A stretch of 64,000 bases of DNA from Leucocoprinus leucothites. Its lineage: Eukaryota > Basidiomycota > Agaricomycetes > Agaricales > Agaricaceae. Position 1 is the stretch's first letter. Every line of letters begins with the position of its first letter. The notes under the pieces are model-generated. The model made no database searches, had not been told where the DNA came from, and was given only the letters and a program-made list of their open reading frames with translations. The DNA lies in contig JAACJO010000011.1 in the NCBI GenBank assembly GCA_013368445.1, positions 62,001-126,000 of the forward strand. The letters run 5' to 3'. Positions 11,962 to 21,892 of the stretch are shown here, in pieces. The position numbers and the translations under genes are program-made.

Positions 11962-12938
11962 CTAACAGTTGCAGTTTTCGTTCTGACCCTGTGTGCCTGC
12001 CTGCTTGTTGAGGTCAACACCTTGTCTTGCTCCAGGACCGGTTCTCGTTCCTGCACCCGGTCGTGCAGCAGGAGAGGCAACAGAAGGAAGTTTCTTGGCT
12101 ATTGAGGGTGTGTTAGTATCGATTAAGACCGAGGTGGGACATGACAGACCAATCGCCGTGAATACTTCCGTCACTCCTTCGCCACTCTTCGCACTTGTCT
12201 CCGCCCACATGAGGCCTTCCTCTTCTGCATATTTCTTGGCCTCGTCCTGGGTTACTTGACGACGTGCAGCAAGGTCAGTCTTGTTGCCACATAATGCAAT
12301 GACAATGTTTGGGTCCGCCTGTCTCTGTAGTTCACGTATCCAGGTACGAGCTTTCTCAAGAGACGACGATTGAGTGATATCATACACCACTACTGCGCAG
12401 TTGGCATTGCGGTAGTACATGGGAGCCTAAAAGGGATTTAATCACGCGGTCACCACAGCAATACTGCGAGAGGCATACCAAAGACTGTAAAAACGAAATC
12501 AACTGTATGGCAGATAAGAGAAAGGAGAAAACACACCTTATAACGTTCCTGTCCGGCAGTGTCCCTACACGGATGTTAGCCTTGAAAGAGAGCAGACAGG
12601 GTACAAATACCATATCTCAAACTTGACCGTGGTTTGGTCGTCAATTGTCACTGTCTGCGTGAGGAAGGCGGCTGGTAAAATAGTGAGAGACGTCAAGTTT
12701 CTGGTCTGCAGAATGACACTGACCGCCTATTGTGCTCTCTCGGTAGTCATCGAACTGGTCCTTGACGAAACGGAGGACGAGGCTGGGGTAGGGTGAGCCT
12801 CATGACAGGCGAAATGCTATGAGGAGTACCTGGACTTGCCAACCGCTGATTCTCCTGGAGGGGCATGAGCCCAAGAATGGGTGCAAGGAGAAGAAACATA
12901 CCCAGGAGAACGAGCTTAAACTGATACTGCTTGGACAT
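11962..12938 (-). CDS. RAB5: Rab5-type small GTPase (Ypt5/Vps21 family)
   Basis: Rab5 GTPases direct early-endosome fusion and vacuolar sorting. The first exon reads MSKQYQFKLVLLG and the next supplies the P-loop (GESAVGKSS). After further short introns come VLRFVKDQFDDYRESTIGAA (switch I), WDTAGQERY (switch II), GNKTDLA (guanine specificity) and ETSAKSGEGV. The Rab5 signature YYRNANCAVVVYDIT is also present. An intron of about 50 bases lies just after FTAI and restores the family sequence FTAIAKKLP. The C-terminus is NENCNC, a CxC signal for two geranylgeranyl groups. The gene has many introns for a protein of about 210 residues. Upstream it shares a divergent promoter with the RRM gene. Confidence 0.95.
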
Positions 12939-13310
12939 GGTTGTGTGGAAGACCAAGTGGTGTGATGTGACGCACTGCCCACTGCGCAACGCACGGCCGG
13001 CCCGAAAAGGAAGTGTGATGGTGTGACGGTACCGGGGCTTGCCGGGGTCAAGAGGCGCACACTCGCAGTTTTCTCTTCCTTCCTCCCATCAACACTGTCA
13101 GACGTTCTGCGATCCGTTCTATCTCTGTAGTCTCGTTCGCTCTGAGTACTGAGTTTGAGCTCGTCACCGGCATCGTCCCTCTCTCTACACCTGTGTACTC
13201 TCGTCCTATTCGCCTTCTGCTGTGCTTGCCCCGTTCCTCACCTTGTACACGCACGCCACGTCACTGAGACAACAGCAACTCGTGAAATTGTCCTGTTTTT
13301 CTGAGAAATC
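12939..13310. promoter_or_regulatory. shared divergent promoter of the Rab5 and RRM genes
   Basis: These 372 bases separate two divergent start codons. The RRM side has a strongly pyrimidine-rich stretch (about 13060-13260), consistent with the leader of a well-expressed fungal gene. No other feature is visible. Confidence 0.5.
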
Positions 13311-15919
13311 ATGAATCGTCATCATCCTTATGGTGGGAGCTTCGAAGGTCACCGTCGAGGGGGATCTCCCTCAGGTCCTGGCCCCGACAGAACCCATCGC
13401 TTTCAGGACAGAGGTAGCGGTGGTTACCGTGGAAGAGGTGGTTATGGTCGTGGAAGAGGCGACGCCAGAAATGGAGGTGGAGATTATGGCTCCTACGATG
13501 GAGCAATGCATGGAGGATATGATCAAGGCAACGACATGGAAGCCTACAATGAGTATGATTCTCAGGCTCCTCACCCAGATCCCTATTACCAGAATGCCGG
13601 TTCATACTCAAGCTTCAATCAGGGTTTTGGAAAATATGAAGGTGCGCTAATAATTAAGACTGAATTTGCATCAGAAAGGCAGCAAGGATTGTCGCCTTGG
13701 TCAGCACTTTGAGGCACACGGAAATTGGCAAACGTTCCATGATCTTGAATGGATTGTCAGCTTAAGCTAAATGTTAGCGAGAGCGAGGTGGTGAATCCCT
13801 TGAAGTTTACACCACATGCCTTCCGGATCGAGAGCTGTCTATGCTTTGAATGTCATCCGTCCTTGGTCAATAAGACGCCATGGTTTTGACCATGAATTGC
13901 CTCCGTCCGTGGATAGTGGGCGTGGTGCTTTCAACTCGTTTGACCTTTTCTGGCCTTGTTGCGAAAGGTTTCTTACATCCATATCATTCCAACCAGACGC
14001 CGCTGCAAACGGATATGATGACGATGGTGGTGGATACTCACGCGGCCCACGGCGACCTCCCGCGCGTAAAGACAGGGATGACAAAGTACACGATTCAATT
14101 ATTGAAGAGCGTATCCAACGTGAGCGACCTTGTCGAACACTTTTCATCCGCAACATTAAGGCGAGTACAATGCGCAAGCGCGCTGATAAGAACCTATGGC
14201 TCATCTGCTTTACAGTATGAGACCAACAGTGACGATGTGCGGCGTCAATTTGAAGAATTTGGCAGCATCAAGACCTTTTTCGATCTGATCTCAACACGTG
14301 GGATGGTCTTTGTGACATATGTAGGTTTTCAAGCATTACTGTTCCACTACAACGCTAATGCACTGCTTAGTATGACCTTCGTGCTGCAGAACGAGCAAGA
14401 GACCGTCTACAAGGATCTGAGATTAGTGGGCGGCCTGTAAGCACCCGATCCCTATTCTCTTGCGTATATCTCCAACATTGTGTCCAGATCGACGTGCATT
14501 ATTCCCTGCCACGTGACGACCAAAAAGGCCCTGAGAGGGAGAGAAACCAAGTATGCTGCCCTTGAGCTGATTTTTACCGTTACTGACCCTATTTGCAGCA
14601 ATTCCAAGGTACACTGCAAGTGACCTTGAGAGCATCTCCTTCTGGCCAGCCGATCGATGACACCGAGGTTCGCCGTAAATTCCAAGCGTTCGGTGACATC
14701 AAGTCTGTTCGAACAGTTAATGATCGGGTTGAGTGCGTGCTTTTTTACACTTACTTTACCTTCGTGTTTAACATGTTCCAGCTCGAGATACGTCGAATTT
14801 TATGACATTCGGGTTAGTTTAATCTTGTTAGCTCTCTTCGTAATGGGTGTATTGACAAACTTCAAGAATTGCGAGGATGCGTTCAACGCACTTCGTCACC
14901 AAGGACTTCAAGACGGCGTGATGGACATCGTATATGCTTGGGATCACACCGAAGGACAATCTGAAGGCCGGTACGCCTTGTTAGTTCATCGGGTATTTTT
15001 TTCCTGCTCACATCTTTCAGCAGCAATGGCGGCCATAGAGATTGGGATACCCCTGATGGCTACAGGGGCCGTGGTGGCGGTAGTGGCGGTCGCGGAAGAG
15101 GGCGTGGGCGCGGACGTGGCAGCCATACAGGAGGTCATCAAATAAACGACTGGGATGATCGACGGGATTACGGACGAGATCGTGATCCTCGTCGTGGACG
15201 CCATGACGACGAACATGGTGGACGTGGCGGAAGAGGCGGAGGCTACGGTGACAGGCACGACAGTCGGGGTGGAGGCTATGGCGGCGGCGGTCCTGGATAT
15301 AGTTCTACACCCCCGTCCTTCGTCGCCCCTCCTCCCATGGGACAACCACCCGCTGGTAGTGGAGTAAGTCATTGATCCATCGTTTCATAGGCCTCATGCT
15401 AACCTGAGTAGGATGATCGTCTCGAACAAGCTAGAAAAGTCCAACAGCTTTTAGCTGCTCTAAAACAACCACAGCCTGGAGCCACACCCACAGCACCACC
15501 ACACACCGCGACACCGCCTATACCACCTCCAATGCAAGTTCCACCCTCAATGCCTCCCTATCCACCTTATCCGCCCCCCTCGGCTCTCCAGCAACCTCCA
15601 TACCCCAGCTCTCTCCCCCCCGGTAGTGCGTATACCGGGGCGCCGCCACCAAGCATGCCTCAGGCACCTCTTGCTCAGGCACCAACAAACCCTGCGGGAC
15701 TACCCCCTAATATTATGGCGCTGCTGCAAAGTGCGCAACAACGCCAACCAACTCCTCCGCAATACGGCGGACCACCGCCATTGCCTGGGCCACCTGGGGC
15801 CCCACCTCAAAGTGGGCCCCAATTTCAGCAATTGTTGAGTTATCTGGTACGTCGGGTATCAATCCTTTAGCTTTTTCTCCCAATTTATATCTTCTCAGCA
15901 AACTCAGGGCAACAAATAA
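13311..15919 (+). CDS. Mei2-like RNA-binding protein with two RRMs and RGG-rich regions
   Basis: This protein binds RNA through two RRM domains. The N-terminus is an RGG/Gly-rich region (GGYRGRGGYGRGRG). RRM1 starts at CRTLFIRNIK and contains QFEEFGSIKTFFDL and GMVFVTYYDLRAAERA, followed by GSEISGRPIDVHYSLPR, a sequence typical of the Mei2 family. RRM2 starts at QGTLQVTLRASPSG and contains RKFQAFGDIKSVR. A second RGG region (GGRGRGRGRGRG) and a Pro/Gln-rich tail follow; the last short exon (15899-15919) gives LSYLQTQGNK. The third RRM of true Mei2 is not seen, so this is a Mei2-like relative rather than a certain Mei2. Two splice oddities: a first intron of about 358 bases and a GC-AG intron inside RRM1. 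Confidence 0.82.
14161..14215 (+). other. GC-AG intron inside RRM1 of the Mei2-like gene
   Basis: The exon ends AACATTAAG and the next bases are gcgagt instead of gtgagt. The acceptor is ttacag before TATGAGACC. Joining at these points gives FIRNIK + YETNSDDV, which matches the RRM1 family. The only nearby GT donor would bring an immediate stop. The intron is 55 bases. Confidence 0.75.
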
Positions 15920-16353
15920 TGAGTGATATTGAATATGTCATCCTTACCCACTCTTCGTTTCCGCTGTTAGACCCCAGCGCTTAGCGCTTAAAACTATTGT
16001 TATTATTATCACGTTTTGTTGTGCTTTACTACATACCACCTTCAGTTGCTTCGCTGCAGGAATCAAAATGTCTTTTTAAGTGTTACCCGAAGTTTAAATC
16101 ACTATCGCGAAGCAACTTCCAACCCTGAAGGAAAAAAACAACACGAGCACGTGCAGGTAGACGCTCTTTGACCCTGCCCGCCACTAGACAAAAATAATAC
16201 CCAGGAGCCACTGAGCTCATCTTTTAGGCTCGACGTCGACCGTTGGACACAAAAAGCTTCATTCCAAGGATCTATTAATCGCTACCTGACGAACGACCCA
16301 CATCATCGAATGACGGTGCTCTCGCATCCATCTCACTCCTCGATCGACCTATA
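15920..16353. other. intergenic, 3' end of the RRM gene and promoter of the LAMTOR2-like gene
   Basis: This gap of 434 bases holds no ORF with family support. The last 100 bases are CT-rich and precede the ATG at 16354. Confidence 0.4.
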
Positions 16354-16953
16354 ATGCTTGTACTCTCGGCACTGCATAACCTTCTGTCTCAGATAATTTC
16401 TCCAGGGAAACTGCATACCGCAGTGCTTCTGACACCGACCGGAGAGCTTATTTCCGCTGCGTCAAAGCCACAGAGACCCAAGGATGAAATTCGTGTCATT
16501 GTTGGACTGAGTGGGGAAGTTTGGCGAGAAACCAAAGACCAGGGGATGGGTATGGTTGACAGCGAGGTCAGCGCTCCTCAATCGTCCACTGTGCAGATCA
16601 CAACCGGTGGCTGATGCAGTCGCGTGCACCTTGATTCTAGCTTGGGAAGATACTCGTCCTACCCGTTGACGATAGCTTGGACGGCCAGGACCCCTCCCGA
16701 TTCGTCCACCAACCACCATTGATGCTCCTGGCCCTGAACGCGGCCGAAGATGTGGAATGGCAAGAACTACAGAACAAAGTGAGCGCGTCAAACGGCAAAC
16801 GGAAATGAGCCATACATATATTGACGCAGTCTTTCGGGACAGGGAGCTGCTCTCGCAGCTCATCTAGCGAAGCCACTCGGACAGTTTCGAGATGTGCTAG
16901 CGCCCGCGAATTCCAACGGTCTGACGTCCCCAAGCTCGGTGCGACTTGCGTAG
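16354..16953 (+). CDS. Roadblock/LC7 protein, probable LAMTOR2 (Ragulator p14) homologue
   Basis: Three exons (16354-16566, 16641-16778, 16843-16953) join in frame to 153 residues. The fold is suggested by the start (LVLSALHNLLSQI), a strand pair around TAVLLTPTGELISAAS, and a C-terminal helix (GAALAAHLAKPLGQF) after the conserved middle strand (GKILVLPVDDSLDGQ). This layout matches LAMTOR2-type Roadblock proteins, which form part of the scaffold that holds Rag GTPases and TORC1 on the vacuole or lysosome; that role is inferred. The first intron has an in-frame stop if unspliced. For the last intron I chose the acceptor at 16841-16842; the earlier one near 16830 would give a different, unconserved tail. 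It could also be another Roadblock family member. Confidence 0.6.
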
Positions 16954-17276
16954 CCCGGGCCATAAAAACCTTGGAGTGCTTGTTTCATGATTTTTTCCTG
17001 CTTATGCTACGACGCGTATGATATTTTCTATAGACGAATGGTGCTATCGAGTATAATTTATACTGTAGAGCTGTACTATATACACTACAACCCGACTTTT
17101 TGTTGACAGCGGAAACGCGGGAATAATCGTGTAACGCCCGTGGTCTCCATCGCCGACCCGACGTCACTCTTTTCGCGATCAAACCCTTTCCGTCTGTTCG
17201 TAGACCAACATCCTCTTAACTTATTTCCTTTCTTATTTTCACTTTCGCTGTTGACAGTCTCGGTACGTGAGGGGAG
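16954..17276. promoter_or_regulatory. upstream region of the prenyl synthase subunit gene
   Basis: About 320 bases without a gene. A T-rich/CT-rich leader (around 17170-17260) precedes the ATG at 17277. Confidence 0.4.
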
Positions 17277-18763
17277 ATGCACGCTCGTGTCACGCCCTCA
17301 CTTCGACTGGTCCGAATTATTAGGACCCAAAACGTCACACGTGCCAGAACAAGAACTTACAGTGCTCTTGCACAGAAAATAGAGCCCTCAACCCGGCCAG
17401 AGCCAATCTCCATTCCACGTGAACAGCACATCCCACAACCCCTCGACCCCTTTGCTCTCGTCGCCCCAGAACTCAACCACCTCCGCAGCTGCCTCATCGG
17501 TCTATTAGGCTCTGCTCACCCTGGACTTACCGAAATAGCCGAATATTACTTCCTCGATCCCAGAAAACAGCTGCGTTCATCAACGGTACTTCTATTTGCA
17601 AAAGCAACCAATGGCTTGGGCAAAGGGTGGCAGAGGAAACAATGGTCCGCAGCCCTCGAAGCTTCCTCTGGTTTGGGAGAGCAGCTGGACCAGCCGCTTC
17701 AGCTTCCGGACGTGTTATACGAATGTAATCCAAACATGACGGATAACACGTCATCATTCGCGGACGTTTTTCGTCTTCGGCGACCTAGCATCAGCCAATT
17801 GACCCCCCCACGACCGCCTTCATCCTCCCCATTGGAATCTTCCGTTTCTTCTGGCATTGCTTCACCACCATTACTCCTTCCAACCCAAATTCGACTTGCT
17901 CAGATAGTGGAAATGATCCACGTTGCTTCACTGCTCCATGATCACATAACGTCCTCATCGGACGCAGATGCGGCTTCGGAAGGCGGCATCAACAATAAGT
18001 TGGCAATTCTGGGCGGCGACTTCCTGCTAGGTAGAGCCAGCACAGCACTATCGCAGTTAGGGGAGAGTGAAGTGGTTGAATTAATTGCGAGTGTAATATC
18101 GAATCAAGTAGAAGGAGAAATTTTGCGTATGGCAGAGGTACAAACTCCGAAGCTCGGTTCTGTTCAGGGGCCATCCTCGCTGGACGAGGCTTGGGATGCC
18201 TATCTCAGCCAAGTATACCTGAAGACTGCAAGCCTGATGGCGAAGAGTGCTCGAGCTGCAGTTGTACTTGGCGGTTCTCGGGATTCAGAAATCTGGAAAG
18301 ACGTGGCGTACGCTTATGGTCGCAACCTCGGAATTGCTCATCAGGTCAGTCCAGGTGTGCGTCATGACCGAATTGCCTCACTGAACTCCTTCTTTGACAG
18401 CTCGCCGAGGATGCCTGTGCCTTTGAAGTGGGTCTTTCCGATCTCAAGTCGGGGCTACCAATGGCGCCCGCCCTTTTCGCCTGGGAAGAGCATCCGGAAA
18501 TGCAACATTATGTCCGAAGAAAATTCTCGACAAACGGAGATCTTGAAGCGGTGAGTTCTTATTTTCTCCATTTACCGCTTTGGACTATTACTCAAACCTC
18601 GTTCTCAAAGGCTTTTGACTGCGTATCAAGATCCTCAGGAATTGAACGAACTCGGACTCTGGCCCGCAATTACGCTCAAAAAGCCCGTGACGTTCTAAAC
18701 CTCCTTCCAGAGAGTAATACAAGGTTGGGCCTAGAGATACTCGCCACATCTGTGGTTGATTAA
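17277..18763 (+). CDS. dlp1: Dlp1/PDSS2, non-catalytic subunit of ubiquinone side-chain synthase
   Basis: Three exons (17277-18344, 18401-18550, 18611-18763) give 456 residues. The protein belongs to the polyprenyl synthase fold: an Arg-rich, acid-poor N-terminus like a mitochondrial presequence, LRSCLIGLLGSAHPGLTEIA, a helix LAQIVEMIHVASLLHDHI, the core NNKLAILGGDFLLGRAS, and the C-terminal LKSGLPMAPALFAWEEHPE. The first Asp-rich motif (DDxxD in active enzymes) reads HDHITSSSD (about residues 220-228), and the second reads LAEDACAFEVG. Loss of both motifs is the mark of subunit 2 (fission yeast Dlp1, human PDSS2), which works with an active Dps1/PDSS1 partner elsewhere in the genome. An inserted Ser/Pro-rich loop sits before the first motif. 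It acts in coenzyme Q synthesis in mitochondria. Confidence 0.85.
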
Positions 18764-19287
18764 GTTAAGCTTTGTTCTAAGCGGCCTCGTAGCGTATGTC
18801 TGATTTGTGAACCTTTCTCATCTGCTTCGGCTCCCGTATGCCACCCTCTCATGTACTCTTTGCTCTACCTCCTGGTGGACTCCACCCTTCTCATATTCCC
18901 CTGATCCTGATCATTACGAAGTTTCTCCTTTGTTTTGTTAAAACTTCTTAGAGACCCACATAGACAGGTGTAATCCATACGTTCCCTCGAATCCGATGAC
19001 CCGGAAATTCTCATCGCAGGGACTTTAATTCAGTACTGGCCACAGCTCAGCACCGAATATCGCCTTCCTCACTAAAATTGGGTACATGAAATCAGGTTCA
19101 ACCAGTAGGCTGCGATATCCATGACGAGACTTACACAGTCCTAGTTGACTTATCACCGACTGGGAGTAGGCTCGACGGCATGAGGGCACACCACCCCTTC
19201 AAAGATTATGCTACGCCCGGTTGCAAACATGCTAAGACGGTCTACTATTACTAGCCGAATCTCAGGCTGACGGGTAGAGGACTGTAA

Positions 19288-19316
19288 CTTCGCCTCGGGT
19301 TAGCACGAGGCTGAAG
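19288..19316. repeat. imperfect hairpin, 10-bp stem
   Basis: The arms cttcgcctcg and cgaggc-t-gaag pair with one bulged base around the 8-base loop ggttagca. The function is unknown. It is about 525 bases beyond the stop of dlp1, too far to be an obvious transcript end. Confidence 0.3.
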
Positions 19317-20902
19317 AGCAAACTTTATCAAGGTCTCGTATGAGTTCTTACAAATGCGAGAGCGAGATTGCTTACTGAATCAGAGCGATCAGGACCCATC
19401 TACCGCTACGTTCTGGAAATTTGCATGAGTATCGAAACTCTGCCGATTGCTGGTAGTGGGAGGTTAGAATCTATGGTTCACCTACCTAAACGCCGCCATG
19501 AGACACTATTTGAGTCCTTCGGTAGCAGTGTTGTGAGAACCGAGCAGCATGCGAATCATGCCACTGTGCCTTGTTGGATTTGTGTCATACGGTTGGGTAT
19601 GTAAACAAGGCGGAGTAGAGCCAAAGTCCGTTCATAGAATTTCCAACAGTATTGTCCCGTTGATAAACGTAAACTGTCGGCGGGTCTCATACACACCCAG
19701 TGCGTTTCCAGTATTGAAATAACTGACGTTCAAATCACCCCTCACCCTCGTGCACGTTCACAGTGGTGCGGGTTCCTCACCGCCATTTATCCGCTCTGTG
19801 AGCATGGAGTATCCGGTTCATGAGAAACCCAACCAGTACACTATATGGGTTTATTAGCTCAAGGAAGTCACTCGATCGAACTGGTGCTTATTGGCTTGTT
19901 CCGACCAGGACATGAGAGCCAAGAAGGACCAGAAGCACTGCTGAGAAGGTCTTGTTATTTCATCAAGCCACAGAGAAGAGCCAAATTTTTAAAACCGTAA
20001 GTGGTAAGCTGATCATGCCATGGACCACGGAGCTACGTGTGATAGGATTGAAAGGAGATGTGTTGTTTTCGGTGATAGCAAGATATTAATTCTGGTCGCC
20101 GATGAGATAAACAGCCTCGAAGACTCGACATGTATCCTCTTCAAGCTTGGGCGCTTTCGAGGTAATTCATTCCGGTGAAATGAGAGCAGTCGAGGTTCAA
20201 CCCAACTCTCTGGGCCTATTTACTCCAGACATCTTAGAAGCCTAAAGGCAAATACAAAGCTCCCTGTAGCATACATTGGTCCAATAGGACTGAGATTAGG
20301 GCCAGGATCATTTGAGATGCATTGTCAACAGTTAGACTCTGCAAGCCGTGTTTCAGAGGAGCTGGACTAACGTTCAAGTCATCAACCTGGTATAAGCTGA
20401 GCATGAAGTCCATAACAAACCGGGAAAAAAAGACAGTAAAATCGGCCACTCATCAGATACACTTTGTAAGCCATAAAGCAAGAGGGTTCCAGCTCACACA
20501 CATCGGCGATTCAGGCGTATTTTCGAGAAAAAGACATAACTCCAGGCGTGGGAGATAGAAGCGGATCGGCATCGTGAAATTGATTAAATCACTCACACTC
20601 CAATCTCAATACACACTACCGTCTGGATATTTTTCCAGCTTTGTACCGAATCTGGTATGAGAATGTCAAATGATCAGAGTCACAGTCAAAATTGCTACAT
20701 CATCGCTACGTTCTCCAAATGGTTTCGCTAAATTACTTATATCAACGAACAAACTACTGAAGTTGTATCAGAGCCAACCTGGCACACGCGAAACTTCGGG
20801 AAATTTCACCGGGTTTCTGGCCTGTTCGCCTAAAGCCAGTATCAATGAGTCATAATGCACACACTTGGGATCTTGGGAGATCGGGGTGGCCACAACCACT
20901 GA

Positions 20903-20950
20903 CACGGCGGACGAATAGTTGTCAAGTTGCCTACCAAATTGGGATATCAG
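20903..20950 (-). repeat. 48-base inverted repeat, arm A
   Basis: Read on the minus strand this arm starts ctgatatcccaatttgg and ends ccgccgtg. It matches arm B (21326-21373, plus strand) at 38 of 48 positions, including identical runs of 17, 9 and 8 bases. Confidence 0.6.
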
Positions 20951-21325
20951 GTGGTTAAGTTGGTCAACGCAGTCGGTCAACTCCTCACCTGTAAGTTGTC
21001 ACACTCTTGAGTTCACTCCAACCAAGAGTTGGCGGGTTCGGCAGCCTTAATTCACCCAAGATATGCAGTATGAAAACATTCTAGCGCTTTTTTTTGGCCG
21101 GGTTATACCCCGCCACTGAGACAAAATTGACCACGGCAGGCTCGTAGTAGTCTTGCTGATACTGGGAGGTTCTACGAGGCAACTGGCTTAGAAGATTTAT
21201 GTTGGATGCTCCACTTTGAATCCATACCTTATATTTGCATATTAATACCGCATTCACCGCCCTGGCAGGGAAAGAAACTTTGCAAATAAGTATCTCGTAG
21301 TGTGACAAAAGTATACGTGACAGAG

Positions 21326-21373
21326 CTGATATCCCAATTTGGAAAGTAACTTGACAGCCGAATGCCCGCCGTG
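21326..21373 (+). repeat. 48-base inverted repeat, arm B
   Basis: Inverted partner of the arm at 20903-20950, separated from it by 375 bases. In the frame matching the coding-like reading of arm A it holds a TAA stop after LISQFGK. Confidence 0.6.
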
Positions 21374-21892
21374 ATGCATGATATTTACACCAAGAAGGTA
21401 AGCTTGCGGCCCGGCTTTCAAACCCGAGTGTCGAAGGACTGAAACAGGTCAAGGGTCGGGTGTCTTCTGGAAACACTGCTTTCTCCTGCAACTTGTAGGG
21501 GCTCTACTGACCAGGCGCATACGGATATCTCGCAGATCTACATACAGTAGCCACCACGAGTTGGATCTTTGGACGATCAGGACCAAGCCAGAGCCTGGAT
21601 CTTGGGGTGTGCCTTGGGCGCGACGGGTTGATCACCTCCTGGTAGGTAATTTGTGATTTGCGTTTTGTATGGTGTCTGAGTAATCGTCATGAGGTGGTTA
21701 TAACGGCGGGGAGAAGGCGCCAAACAATATCTACCACTTGGATGCCCAGGCGTTTGTGTATCGGACTGGAGCTAATATCCGCCGCTTAAGTTTGGTCAGT
21801 CCACAAGTGGCTAATTCAATCAACGGGTTCATTATATACTGAATCGTAACAAACACGCCCACCACTAGCTCACTCCCAAGTCCTCTCCCTCT

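Larger units (their letters stand above)
20768..21491 (-). pseudogene. possible gene remnant of unknown family
   Basis: Two minus-strand open stretches look protein-like although they do not join cleanly. One (20995-20768) follows an acceptor-like cttacag and includes DQLNHLISQFGRQLDNYSS and VVVATPISQDPKCVHYD. The other (21491-21081) ends QQDYYEPAVVNFVSVAGYN followed by a basic tail. I do not recognise either and do not assign a function. The region also contains both arms of the inverted repeat; the second arm reads on the plus strand like the first segment but with an in-frame stop, which suggests decay after duplication. It may instead be a chance pair of frames. Confidence 0.25.
18764..21892. 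other. gene-poor region of 3.1 kb
   Basis: No gene with family support lies here. ORFs are short and scattered over all frames. The region contains an imperfect hairpin (19288-19316), a diverged 48-base inverted repeat (20903-20950 and 21326-21373) and two protein-like minus-strand frames near 20768-20995 and 21081-21491 that may be remains of a gene. No B-box with the GGTTCGANTCC pattern of a tRNA gene was found. Confidence 0.5.

Noticed and set aside
11962..12420. Insertion GLSCPTSVLIDTNTPS in the Rab5 protein
   Set aside because: It is an intron of about 50 bases read through; splicing restores FTAIAKKLP.
18764..21892. tRNA genes in the gene-poor regions
   Set aside because: I looked for A and B boxes on both strands; sequences such as ggttcaacccaac near 20190 do not form a cloverleaf.
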